The position numbers were made by a program, and so were the translations under genes. The notes under the pieces are model-generated. The model did not search any database, was not told the origin of the DNA, and was given only the letters and a program-made list of their open reading frames with translations. A DNA stretch of 64,000 bases from Sipunculus nudus (lineage: Eukaryota > Annelida > Sipuncula > Golfingiida > Sipunculidae), in assembly GCA_026874595.1 (NCBI GenBank), contig CM049320.1:39432714-39496713 (forward strand), given 5' to 3'. This document shows, piece by piece, positions 40,765-49,869 of the stretch (positions are counted from its first letter, which is position 1; every line of letters starts with the position of its first letter).

Positions 40765-43638
40765 TGTGTGTGTGTGCGTGTATATAAATATGTACAAAGT
40801 CATCCCCCCCCCCACCCTGAAAATTGATGCCACTGGGGGTGGGTAACGTTTCAATACAAAGGGGTCTGATAAATATGTTTACCATGTTTGAGTGAATTCC
40901 TAACATTCTCTTCATGTGTGTAGGTTGGAGTACATACAACCACAGCGCGCAAACTGTCAAGACAAGCACATGAACATAATAACAGCTCAAACAACGCTGA
41001 AAGAAAACAGGCAAGTCAGCCCACAGTCAAACCAGTAAGATAATCCAACATTACACTCACCAGCTATTACTGATTGTCAAATTTACAGTTGATTGTTCGG
41101 TGTCAGGTCCAGTGAGCAACTGGTTTGAAATTTGGAATTTCCAAAAGATGTATAAAATTTTAAGAAGAAAAGGAATTATTCTCTCTCTCAAGACTTTGGG
41201 CCTTTTATGCTTAAAGGCAGAATTACCATTTAACCATTCAATTGGCTAAGGCGGAATTTAAAGTGATGATCTGGGAACTTTATGAAAATAAATTAAGGGA
41301 AAGTAGGTTCCTAGAAAGGTCAAAGAATAATTCCTGGATAGTGTGTCATCAGTTCATCAGTGGAAAAATAAGAATTTGTGAAAAAACCCAAATGTTTATA
41401 AATCATATGTTTATATATATATTATATATATGTAATGTGAAAGACTGAAGAGGTCTTTTAATAAAAAAGAAGCAATTGAATCATTCTGAATAAAAACTAC
41501 ATTATGGTGATTCAAGTTATCCCCAAAACACAATTGAACTAGACATTTCTTGGCACCGCTGGTGCCATAGAATCGCCAGACAAATGAGGTTTTGTGGTAT
41601 TTTGTTGATATAATGTGATGTATTTTAGCAATGAATGTGAGAAACATTTGTACAAAATATAGGAATATTTTGGATTGGGAAGGACAATTGATCAAAGGGT
41701 TTTTGACTTATAATGCTCACAGTGCTGTCAAGTGGCCCTTTTTAAGATATTCATGATTTTATGTTTTTCACCAAATATGGGAATATTCAAGGTCAAGGTC
41801 ACTCTCATAGTCATGGTCATGACCCCAAATCAATAAACTGCATTCCAAAATATCCAACATTTGAAAAAAAAATTAAATTTAAAAAACAATAATTTAAATT
41901 AAATTTAATTTTAAAATTAAATTTAAAATTAAATATACCTCATTCCATAAACCATATCTATATACATGCATAACATGAAAGAAATCTGTCCATTACTGTT
42001 TGACTTATAATGCTCACAGTATATACTGTCAAGTGGCAATGATGGGGTATTCAAAGGCGCAAAAAACAAGAAAAGGACAACAGGTGGCGCCACCTATCTT
42101 CTGCAAAAGACAAAACTATCCAAGATGTTCCGTCAACTTGATTTTTGGACCAATCCATGCATCCCTTTTTAAGATATTCATGATTTTATGTGATTTTCAC
42201 CATATATGGTAATATTCAAGGTCAAAGCCACTCTCAAAGGAAAGGTCATGACCCCAATTTTAATATACATCATCCTATAACCTATACCTATGTACATGCA
42301 TAATATTAAAGAAATCTGTCGATCAGTTTTTGACTTGTGATGCTAAAAGTACTGTCAAGTGGCAATGATGGGGGTATTAAACGGCACAAAAGCAAGAAAA
42401 GGATACTAGGTGGCACCACCAGTTTCCGGTACATGACATCACTATCCAAGATCTTTGTCCAACTTGATTTTTGGATAAATCCATGAAAGATTTCTTGAGA
42501 TATTTAAGAATTTGTGTGATTTTCCCCAAAAATGGATCTATTCAAGGTCAAGGTCACTCTACTAGTTGAGGTCATGACCCCATTTTAAATAGGCTTCGTC
42601 CTCTCACCTATAAATATAAATGTGTCAAGTTTGAAAAAGATCCTTGAAATATTTTTTGAGTTATTGTGTCCAAAAGAAATCTCTGCGGCGGCGGCGGCGC
42701 AACCGTGCCTAAACCATAGTTTCTCCAGACTATGTCTGGCGATACAATGATCCTTTGGCATTTCCCTATCCCTCCCAAAAATAATTCTGTTCAAGGTTTT
42801 TGTGTGTAAAGTTGCTATGAGTCAAGGGGAAAATATAATACTGGTACATCACCACCTGGTTGAGATGAAAAAAGTCGGTAAGATTATCAGAACAACTGAG
42901 CTATGATATGTTTATGCATCATCGAGTTTCATGAGGGAAAAAGTATGAATAAAATAAAGTAAATAGTTCCCCTGCAATAGAGCACGGCCAGTGTGCAGCA
43001 CTATAAATACATAAGCAGGATACTGCCACCATACTGTACGAATCTTTTCAAAAGTGTGTCAGTAATCTGACCATGAGTCTTGTTGTTTTATAAATTTTGG
43101 TATCTGTATGGTAAAACAGTTACTTTTAATATAGACACAAATTTGAAAATTAACATACATAAAAAAATCTCAACCACAGCAATATTTCAGTGCCAGCAAA
43201 ACTACAATTTTGTCTGTACTAAAAATTACACATAATAACTAAATAACAATTGACTATCCAAATAATGAGCTGAAACAAAGGTATGACCAATATTTTTCAA
43301 TTTTAGTATCTCTCACAAAAAAATCAGTTTTTTTTTATGTTGAATGGACAATTTTTTAATTGTATCTCATCTTTGAACAGAAGTACTTCTATTTCCTGTG
43401 TATGACACACAGAATATTATACTTACTTGTTATCATTGTAGACAATATCAGCATCGCTGGGACTCACGACGATGGTCTCTGTGAGGTGGTAGAGGTCCAC
43501 CAGTTGCTGTGCCTTCTGCGTGTCCATCTCCACAATATACTTGAGATGCACACGGTAATTCCGGATCATATTACTGAAGTGAACATGGCCTGCCCGGCCA
43601 AGGCCAAAGAGGGCCACGCTAATTCTCTGGTTGGCCAT
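28128..43638 (-). CDS. Gfo/Idh/MocA oxidoreductase, YrbE / inositol dehydrogenase-like (7 coding exons)
   Basis: Joining seven minus-strand exons (43638-43427, 40953-40883, 37841-37733, 33102-32975, 31512-31289, 29562-29397, 28354-28128) gives 1137 bp, 378 residues plus TGA. Every junction is GT-AG and in phase. Residues 12-17 (GLGRAG) are the Rossmann NAD(P)-binding loop. C78-TPT, E101-KP and [15 protein letters not shown] (173-187) are family signatures, with D179 and H183 matching the D-x3-H catalytic pair of inositol dehydrogenases. Family members oxidise polyols or sugars with NAD(P); the substrate here is unknown. No signal peptide or membrane segment, so probably cytosolic. The last about 35 residues (after ELPKP, about 344) look gene-specific. 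Exon 4's 3' end and donor are amplified into a minisatellite. The start is the first ATG of exon 1, just before a conserved beta strand, with a 3' splice site only 12 bases upstream, so a non-coding first exon is expected. Confidence 0.93.
28515..28830 (+). repeat. CCTCGGCC-type interspersed repeat, partial
   Basis: Starts ATTACCTCGGCCAAAAGG and GTGTGTGTTGTTGACAACA, a start I associate with a common interspersed repeat of marine invertebrates. The end is unclear. Lies in intron 6. Confidence 0.4.
29397..29562 (-). CDS. Oxidoreductase coding exon 6 (166 bp)
   Basis: Between TTTTTGCAG and GTCTGT. Reads [19 protein letters not shown] and ends [17 protein letters not shown], the typical Y-x2-E/S...F-x2-A/S helix near the C-terminal end of the family. 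The open frames on the opposite strand are shadows. Confidence 0.93.
29830..31172 (+). repeat. About 60 bp tandem repeat in intron 5, interrupted
   Basis: Degenerate units with AAAGACTCAACCTGCAAAAA, AAATTTCAGGCCCAT and TCATGCTAATGT. About six units run from 29830 to 30174, and about two more from 31091 to 31172. The 30175-31090 element lies between them, so it inserted into the array. Confidence 0.8.
30175..31090 (+). mobile_element. Modular element, GTATCCGCC/GGCGGATAC termini (copy 2)
   Basis: Second copy of the 21149-22290 element. Starts CTAGAATACGGGTAG, has TGTATCCGC at about 30208 and ends GGCGGATACAAT. Perfect GGTGGCGCCACC at 30506-30517 and 30781-30792. It is somewhat shorter than copy 1, one module fewer. 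Inserted in intron 5. Confidence 0.78.
31289..31512 (-). CDS. Oxidoreductase coding exon 5 (224 bp)
   Basis: Between TGTTTTCAG and GTAAGT. Starts [19 protein letters not shown], with D179 and H183, and continues with the C-terminal sheet domain ([18 protein letters not shown]) to YGYDQRLE. Leaves in phase 0. Confidence 0.95.
31651..32421 (+). mobile_element. TGACCTTTGACC modular element in intron 4
   Basis: Begins AGGGCACTGCAAAGCGGAGC with ATCCCCTCGCATGGG and ends CCCTTGCAAGGGGATAATAA after a GGACGGACGGACAGGCGG tract. Inside are three to four repeats of about 145 bp, each with AAGCTTTTTCAAGAAGTGG, GTGACCTTTGACC and TCAAAATCAATAGGTTTCTT. No coding capacity. Abuts the exon 4 minisatellite at 32427. 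Confidence 0.65.
32427..32974 (-). repeat. 42 bp minisatellite made from exon 4 end plus its splice donor
   Basis: 548 bp, about 13 units of exactly 42 bp. On the gene's strand each unit runs from GTAACCATCC through AATAGAATACCTGAAAATC to TCAG. In exon 4's frame a unit reads [14 protein letters not shown], against the exon's own [14 protein letters not shown], so the array derives from the last 14 codons of exon 4 plus the start of intron 4. Units nearest the exon are most alike. Distal units read [14 protein letters not shown]. The frame is open through 11 units and stops at a TGA at about 32489. Confidence 0.95.
32513..32934 (-). promoter_or_regulatory. Eleven duplicated in-phase 5' splice sites
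   Basis: The last exonic bases would be at 32933, 32891, 32849, 32807, 32765, 32723, 32681, 32639, 32597, 32555 and 32513, exactly 42 bp apart from the canonical 32975. The first seven or so are TCAG|GTAACC or very close to it. The next three are CAG|GTAGCC types. The last is CGCAA|GTAAAC, a weak donor. All are phase 1, as needed for exon 5. A further CTTAG|GTAAAC at 32471 lies beyond the in-frame stop. Use of any of these sites is inferred, not shown. Confidence 0.7.
32975..33102 (-). CDS. Oxidoreductase coding exon 4 (128 bp), shortest form
   Basis: Enters after ATATTGCAG and reads [19 protein letters not shown] and then [12 protein letters not shown], ending TCAG|GTAACC in phase 1. This donor gives the family-normal junction S-G-G-M-F-H-D with exon 5. 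The frame stays open for a further 11 x 42 bp into the adjoining minisatellite, each unit offering another in-phase GT, so longer exon 4 forms are possible. Confidence 0.92.
33582..35366. mobile_element. Composite element with GTATCCCCAGACA inverted ends, intron 3
   Basis: Left end is CCATAGTATCCCCAGACAA (about 33597-33615). Right end is TTTGTCTGGGGATACAATA (about 35349-35367), its inverse. Contains palindromes at 33813-33824 and 34093-34104 and a variant at 35037, CAAGGTCAAGGTCACTCT modules, a C20 run at 33641-33660 and a nested small element at 34438-34590. Related to the element at 41540-42749 (shared TTTTTGACTTATAATGCTCACAG and matching ends). Confidence 0.75.
34438..34590. mobile_element. 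Small inverted-repeat element, CCAGTCCATGAAATA (copy 1)
   Basis: Starts CCAGTCCATGAAATA and ends TATTTCATGGACTGG, a 15 bp perfect terminal inverted repeat over 153 bp. A second copy lies at 47121-47272. It is nested within the larger intron 3 element, so it inserted later. Confidence 0.8.
35367..36750. other. Intron 3 sequence, nothing recognised
   Basis: AT-rich unique DNA. About 100 bp at 36410-36510 resembles 22670-22770. Confidence 0.5.
36751..37070. mobile_element. Small inverted-repeat element, GGTATGGTTCTC (copy 1)
   Basis: Left end TTAGGCCAAAAAGAAGGTAT then GGTTCTCTGGC. Right end GCCTGAGAACCATACCTA. The interior shares GGAAAAGCATGA and AAAAGCACTACATAACAAAG with 49300-49582, where the element lies in the opposite orientation. 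About 320 bp, includes a G17 run (36993-37009), non-coding. Confidence 0.8.
37733..37841 (-). CDS. Oxidoreductase coding exon 3 (109 bp)
   Basis: Between TTTTCATAG and GTAGTT. Reads [16 protein letters not shown] and on to LLCSFN. E-K-P (residues 101-103) is the family hallmark; the lysine lies by the nicotinamide and substrate. Confidence 0.93.
37985..38155. mobile_element. CCTGGATCTGCCCC-ended short element, tentative
   Basis: C-rich start near 37998 and end CATAATCCTGGATCTGCCCC, resembling the GGATCCGCGCC end of the element at 62593-62796 and the GCGGATCCAGG start at 63868. Confidence 0.35.
38156..40394. other. Intron 2 sequence, nothing recognised
   Basis: A 112-codon plus-strand frame at 38811-39149 has no recognisable motif, AT-driven composition and no splice context. 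Confidence 0.5.
40395..40840. mobile_element. GGCGTCAAT inverted-end element with (TA)n core
   Basis: Left AGGGGCGTCAATATAGGGGG and right AAAATTGATGCCACTGGGGG are inverted at GGCGTCAAT/ATTGATGCC. Two (TA)n runs (40650-40691 and 40725-40761) lie inside. Non-coding, intron 2, ending about 40 bp from exon 2's donor. Confidence 0.6.
40883..40953 (-). CDS. Oxidoreductase coding exon 2 (71 bp)
   Basis: Short exon between CTTGACAG and GTAAAC that reads [17 protein letters not shown], the TPT-x2-H motif of the cofactor-binding domain. It lies in a different frame from the longest open frame here, so it is easy to miss. Two carried bases enter and one leaves, matching both neighbours. Confidence 0.92.
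41540..42749. mobile_element. Composite element with GCCAGACA inverted ends, intron 1
   Basis: Left GCCATAGAATCGCCAGACAA, right TATGTCTGGCGATACAATG preceded by GCGGCGGCGGCGG. Modules carry a perfect GGTGGCGCCACC at 42083-42094, the variant GGTGGCACCACC near 42411, and CAAGGTCAAGGTCACTCT. Same family as 33582-35366. Confidence 0.75.
43427..43638 (-). CDS. Oxidoreductase coding exon 1 (residues 1-70)
   Basis: Starts [17 protein letters not shown], the dinucleotide-binding beta-alpha-beta start, with acidic E37/D39 after the second strand. Ends AACAA|GTAAGT, two bases into a codon. The exon begins at about 43650, where TTTTTGCAG provides an acceptor just upstream of the ATG. Confidence 0.93.
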
Positions 43639-46600
43639 ATCTCAATCTATCTGCAAAAACAATAATAAAAATACACATTATGGAGGTCCTACTAATGTAC
43701 AAGTTGAAACGAGATAATAAGAGCCGTCTTAATGCCTAGAGCAGGTAGATGTAAAAATTGGACAAACTTAAGTCAACTCAATTGTCTGATCAGGTTGCCT
43801 TCATCACAGGCTGCCCTGCACCTATACTGAGTGGGTTTATATTTGTGGGGTTAAATTTTCTATTTTATACTGATAGTGTTCCGTGAGGTATCAACTTCTC
43901 TTTCCAAATCCAATACATATTCGTACACAGAGGACATGAACTTTTTAACATACAATCAAAATCTGGACAATTTGAAGAGGAAAGATTCAAGGAAGCACGG
44001 AACAAGTGAAAATTCTTGTTCACAATAAGTCTTTAGATAATTAAAAGAGCTCAGCTGACATCATTTCTATTTTCATTCTATGATTTTTAAAATTTGGCTT
44101 ACATGAAAGATCTGTTATTAATAATGAAATCTTTTTTTTTATATAAGTCAATTTTTTTACCAGCTTTGGATTAGAACATTTTGGATGTAGAGCTGCAGAC
44201 AATGCCACATGAAAAAGTTTTTTTTTATCAGATTCACTACTGATAGTTTAATGTTATAAATAGAAGGACATATATCATACATATATGTGACATATTTTCC
44301 TTCCAATTTCCACTTTCATGAACAAAGGCTTCCAACATGAAAAACATTTCTGCATTAGAAAATACAGAGTTGGTTATCTTTGAAAGGCAGGCTTATGCTA
44401 AGATTCCCTATGTACTGAATGGGTGTTGAGATATTTCATATGTACTGGCATGACAACATGCCTTATTTTCTATTTGATACGATGCAGAACCATAAAATAT
44501 CAATACATCTAAGGATTCATTTTGCTGGATACACATTCTATTAAATTCTACATGTTGGATCCAGCAAAGGACCAGCATGCAAATGGAATCTCCCTTTACT
44601 TACTGTGGTTGCCATTTTGTTTGCTAGGGTTTAATTTTGTGATATTTGTGAATGGTAAAAAATCGCAAATATGAAAACCTTGGGAATAAGTAGTCCCATC
44701 AACTTAGATGAACAAAGGTGGATGATGTATCTGCATAAACATTTAAGGTATAAAACCTTTGAAAACATTGTTCATTAATCAGCATTCAGTAACCTATTAT
44801 ATGAATCTTAGCATGATATCTGAACCAGCCCATGCAAATACACATTATCTACTGTAAAACATGCTGTAATCACTGTTATATGTCAACTATGACACAGGTC
44901 TTAATATATTGACTGTAACAGATATGAGTGAGATATTGCACCTGGGGTTTATTCTTATTTTATAATAAACACAAATATTGCAGCTGTTCTAAGATTTTAA
45001 ACAGGTTCTTTTGCAATCTCAAAAGTGAAACCCTTGCAAAATATATCGAGCCAACCATTGCATTTTGTCAATATAAATTTTTATCAGCATTCCTGATTTG
45101 CATTATGTGCATACAGAATCTAAGCCCATAAGAATGGAATCCTCAGTAGCTGTTTTTAGTGACTGACACAATGTGAGTCCATCTAGATGAACTGTAGCTG
45201 TAACTGCCCCTGCAGTTAACTGTTACAGGTACTTCATGCTTTCCTGACTGCAACAGAACCTTAAACCTGTTGCGTTGCTGTTGATGGCTAACAGACGCTT
45301 AACTTTAAACCAAGTCTCAATTTTTAATGTTCATTGCAGCTAAAGAAGACAACCATGTTATGCTGACGCCAAAACAAATCAAATATATATGTACACGTGA
45401 TGTCAACAGCTCAGCAGAGTGTCAGATCAATTCTTATTCTAAAGAAGAAATGAAATTGTCTAAATTTGGAGATTTCTCAAACTTCACTCAAAAAGCAAGG
45501 CTTTTTTTCAGAACCAATTGTGCTATAACAGTCATAACAGTCAGTGGAGGTTTATTGTACCCTCTGTTGATAAACATTTCATGAGAGGTCAGTAAATGGT
45601 ACACATGTATGACCTATGGATCTGGGTGATAGCATTAGCTCAGCAAACCAAGTCAGCTGAATCATTATGGTAAGAGTAAATAAGGCTCACACCTTTAGGG
45701 ATGGGTGACCTCAACTTCACTCAGTATGCAATACTGTGTACCATGACATCAGCCAAGGCCATTTAACCCTCTGTGGACCATCATCCAGTGATAGGTCTAC
45801 AACATGCTCGGGAAATCAGACAAAATACCTTGACCTTTGAACCTTGGAGTAGCCTTGTATTTACATGTGTATACAACTCTTTCTATCAAGAATGTTTCGA
45901 TTAATCAAGATCTCTGAGAAACTTATGAACAACACTCCATTAACATGAATTCCAAGGATAATGGCTAACTGGTCCTTTATCACGCTATCTAAGTAATATC
46001 TAGGTCGGTAATATCACCTGGGAATACTGTTGTCCTGAAGGAGTGCCCTTATGAATGATGGAGCAGTTGTTGTACCTTAACATGCAATTAATCAAGTCAG
46101 ATATTATATTTACAGCCTTATTTGAACAAGGCAGACAGCGATTCGTGTTGACCGTGAATACAGCACATATTCTGGCTATTAGTGTTAGGAGTTGCTTCCT
46201 TGTGATCATAATGACTCATTGATAGCATTACAGAAACAAATGATCGATTATTTGACTTTTTTTAGAAGTGTTGGGAATCATTTATAATTTCATGATCAAT
46301 CATCAGTAAAAATTGGTTGACCTTAACCACTCTAAGAGTATGAAATTTCTGATAAAATATAGACCTTTCCATATTCTCAACTGATATATATATATATATA
46401 TATCATAATACACCATAATATTGGCTAATAAATCTAATAACTCTATAGCTTGCATGTGTATATATAGTAAACTTAGGTGTGAATCTATAAGTAAACAGAC
46501 TGCTCTAAAGTTTGTTCGCATAATGTTTTTAAAAGCGTACATTTCGTCATGATAAAGCCTAACCTTTGTGAAAAACTATGTAATCAATTATGACAATGCA

Positions 46601-47067
46601 AAATCAATCAGTGGATTGTTGCTTCAGCCAACATATCATCAATTATAATTGATCATTGTCCAAAATACTACTGGTTATACATCAGTTTTACATATTCCTG
46701 TTGGCTATACATCAGGTTTACATATTCAGGGTTCCTGCACCTCTTGACAAAGAAAATTTAAGACTTTTTATGACCAGCTGACAGTTAATTTAACACCCGT
46801 TTTTACATAAAATTCTTTAATGGTTCTACTGTGCTTTAAACCTAATGAAGATCTACAAAGATTTTTTTACATGTAACCACCGCAACTTCTCCAAAACTGT
46901 CTCAAGCTTACGTTTGATCATCAGACTTTTAGTGCACATTCATTATATAAGGATGGTTAAATTCAAATTTAAGACCTTTTAAAGGCCTATGTCAGGATTC
47001 CTGGCATTTTTAAGACTTTTTTAAGCATAAATTAGACTTTTTAAGGCCCAGCGGGTACCGTGAAATA

Positions 47068-47070
<3 letters not shown>

Positions 47071-47095
<25 letters not shown>
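47071..47095. repeat. G25 homopolymer
   Basis: Twenty-five consecutive G on the plus strand, 25 bp before the small element at 47121. Confidence 0.95.
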
Positions 47096-47098
<3 letters not shown>

Positions 47099-47120
47099 TT
47101 ACTTCTTAGCCTAGACTTGA

Positions 47121-47272
47121 CCAGTCCATGAAATAGTTATGACTTAATTGTTGCTTCTGACAGAGAAATCAAAAGTTCCATCGTTGTATCACACTTAGTA
47201 TCAGTACCGCCATCTTGCAGGAACTCGAATAACTTGTTTTCCCCTATCTGACCGTCTTATTTTATGGACTGG
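47121..47272. mobile_element. Small inverted-repeat element, CCAGTCCATGAAATA (copy 2)
   Basis: 152 bp, starts CCAGTCCATGAAATAG and ends TATTTTATGGACTGG. Interior matches copy 1 (TATGACTTAATTGTTGCTTC, CACTTAGTATCAGTACC). Confidence 0.8.
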
Positions 47273-47479
47273 TAATCTTGGCCGGTTCCCGGACGGTCAG
47301 TGCCATACATCACAGCCTCGCTGAACTAAGGTCTTTTCCAGTGACGTCAGCAGTGGTCTTTCTCAGAATCTTTTTCAAAACCAACATGGTTCATTCAGTC
47401 ATCACCTATTCCGGACTTCCAACTGGCTTCTTATATACCCATTTAATTTATCTTAATATTTTTAAACCGTCTTTAGGCG

Positions 47480-47610
47480 CATCTTTGATGGTCTCAAAAA
47501 TCGAGAAAAAAATGTGTAAAAATTCGAAAAAATCCAGGCGGCACCACCAGTCTACAGGAACTGTTAAAACACTCCATGATCAATATGCATGCAAAGAATC
47601 ATGATGATCA
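47480..47610 (+). repeat. Dispersed repeat X, fragment
   Basis: AAATCCAGGCGGCACCACCAG, then AACACTCCATGATCAATATG and AAAGAATCATGATGATC. Serves as an uninterrupted reference for the copy split at 24276-26148. Confidence 0.7.
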
Positions 47611-48159
47611 ATGAATTTATATATAATATATAGTTTTCCTGATACTTATAGTTATTCTGGGCCAACATACTTAGATCTGTGCATGTGTGAACAGATAATC
47701 AGGGATAAGCATATATTTAATTTTGAAAATATGAGACAGATAAAAAGAATCGTACCAAATAAATTTTTTGGGGACAAAAGTAAAAATACACTTTCAGTAG
47801 AAATGGCTTATAAAAATTCATGGTGTGGTTCTCTTTTTGTCTGGCCATTTTACTCTGATGTTAAGACATGTAAGCAAATACTTCTTTATTAAAGCTATGT
47901 TTGTTGACCTTATCTTTTAACCAGAGGCCAACATAGTCTGATTATAGTCATACGTGCTCTGTCCTAGTGAAACGCGTACTGGATTGTTTACAATCAGTAA
48001 ATATCAGGCGAATATTAGTGTTTATTTGCCCACGTGTGCTGGTCTCGTTGTCCCGCGCATCTATCCACGTGTGAGTGAGCTGTGCCGTGAGGTCGAACGT
48101 CAGGTGGTGTTTTCTAGCATTTATTTCGAAAAAAAAACCGGAAAATATCTTGTACTTAC

Positions 48160-48290
48160 GTGAAAGTGTAGTAGTTTCAACAGACGCTAAAAAAACTCAC
48201 TCGGTTGGTTTCCCTCTCGTCAAGGTCCGGGTGTTTGCCTGCATCACCGGTTGGAACAGGTTTGGGGTCAAGGACGGATTGATCGCGGAC
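48160..48290 (-). other. Candidate non-coding first exon of the oxidoreductase
   Basis: On the minus strand this stretch is unusually CpG-rich for the window and ends CTTTCAC|GTAAGTACAAG, an excellent 5' splice site (last exonic base 48160). It could splice to the acceptor at 43651. The 5' boundary is a guess. A rival donor is TAC|GTGAGTAT near 52073. Confidence 0.35.
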
Positions 48291-48792
48291 TTGTATATTT
48301 ATATGCGGTGTTGCAAGTAGATCTAAACTCTGAGAGGATTTGAAGCCGTTTAGCACAAATAAACTGAGTAAAATATTTCACCTTTGTTGACGTATATAAA
48401 TTCCTGTTTTAACCTGCCCTGTTGAGGAATTTCGGCCAGAGCGTATGAATATGCCCAAAATATAGGCGTAGCCCCGTCTAACCAATCAGAGGGAATATAA
48501 ATATAAATACGAGCACGTGTTTTTTCACATGTTTTAGACATACATAACTGAATGTCTTTAGTTGCCAGGACATAAATAATTGATGTCTTTACTTGGATGG
48601 ACAAATGCGCACTTTGGTAAATATACAGTTTGGTCAATTATTGAACTAGGTATTTATAGGATGATTTTTAAGGTATTTTTTTTTACGCCTGACCAAAATC
48701 AAAGGACAATTAAATATTTGGTATATACTGAAAACGTCAGTGAATCATGTTTATGTGTATTTCGAGCTAGCACAAACAGTCAACAAGCAAAC

Positions 48793-48795
<3 letters not shown>

Positions 48796-48851
<56 letters not shown>
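48796..48851. repeat. (TA)n microsatellite
   Basis: About 56 bp of pure TA. The Tyr-Ile open frames crossing it are artefacts. Confidence 0.95.
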
Positions 48852-48853
<2 letters not shown>

Positions 48854-49299
48854 CATTTTCAATTATATATGTATTTTCAGGCGTTATTATTTCAATTTTT
48901 TCGACAAAAAAAATGTTCCCAGCAAAACCATCCCGACCTATATGTATGAATGTTTTTAAAATGGCTTGATGTCTAGCATAGTGTAGACTATCTAATTCTA
49001 AACCTCATGTTTAATATTCATCATAATGAAGTTACTTTTTGTGTGATTTTGTTCTTAGCTGTTAGTCATCAATACACAACTCGTAGGTCTATTTTTATCA
49101 TAAACTGTTCCAGATGCTAAAACTCAAGGCAGTAAAACTTTTAAATTTTGGTACTATCATCAAGGTTGTTGCTGATTTTCGGGTTGATGTGATGGTTCTT
49201 AACTGTTGTGATAATACCAGGCGCAGCCGCCGTCTTGTAAACTGTGATCTTAGTATGGTCCACTATGGAAATAATTCTTTTATTTGGAATACTTTTAAG

Positions 49300-49582
49300 G
49301 CAAAAAAAAAAAAAGGTATGGTTCTCAGGCACCGCCCGCATCAATTTTAACCCCCGCATCAAAAATTGTTATTTTAATTCTCTATAGAAACTTTCCGATT
49401 TTGAGCTGCTTTGTTATGTAGTGCTTTTACTTGTTTAGCAAAATAAATCTGTTATTGTCATGCTTTTCCCTTATCATTTGACATTTTATCGAAACATGCC
49501 AAAAAAATTAAAATAAAAAGCACCCGCATTTATTTCTGAAAAAAAGTGTTTGAGAACCATACTTTTTTTTATTTTGGCCTAA
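49300..49582. mobile_element. Small inverted-repeat element, GGTATGGTTCTC (copy 2, reversed)
   Basis: Left AAAAGGTATGGTTCTCAGGC, right GAGAACCATACTTTTTTTT then TTTTGGCCTAA. Its reverse complement matches the interior of 36751-37070. Confidence 0.8.
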
Positions 49583-49677
49583 GTGCTCCATTTTAATTTT
49601 TTGTTTACCATAGGTACACTTAATGCTGCATGGTGCTCAACTGATGTACTGTGATATATTTTAATTCCTCGTGTACT

Positions 49678-49679
<2 letters not shown>

Positions 49680-49708
<29 letters not shown>
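49680..49708. repeat. (TA)n microsatellite
   Basis: About 29 bp of TA, with TGTACTGTGATATA on both sides. Confidence 0.9.
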
Positions 49709-49869
49709 TGAATATGTACTGTGATATGCGGTATATATAGTATATATGTACCTTAAATAATCTATTTGAATTAAATAAATAAATTTATTTATTAATTTAT
49801 TCAAATACAGTTTATATTGATATGATTTACCCAATATTTCAAAATTACTCATGGTATTGACATACAAAT

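Larger units (their letters stand above)
43651..48159. other. Presumed 5' intron of the oxidoreductase, no gene seen
   Basis: AT-rich DNA with a (TA)n run at 46383-46403, a G25 run at 47071-47095, one small inverted-repeat element and one repeat X fragment. Short open frames show no protein features. Confidence 0.45.

Noticed and set aside
40706-41014. 102-codon minus-strand frame
   Set aside because: Wrong frame over real exon 2, extended through a (TA)n tract. The true exon is 40883-40953 in another frame.
48481-48512. CCAAT box and TATAAATATAAATA on the plus strand
   Set aside because: Spacing of only about 12 bp, no plus-strand gene follows, and the surroundings are AT-rich. Chance is likely.
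48580-48949. Tyr-Ile-rich open frames here and at 49661, 51181 and 57546
   Set aside because: Translations of (TA)n microsatellites.
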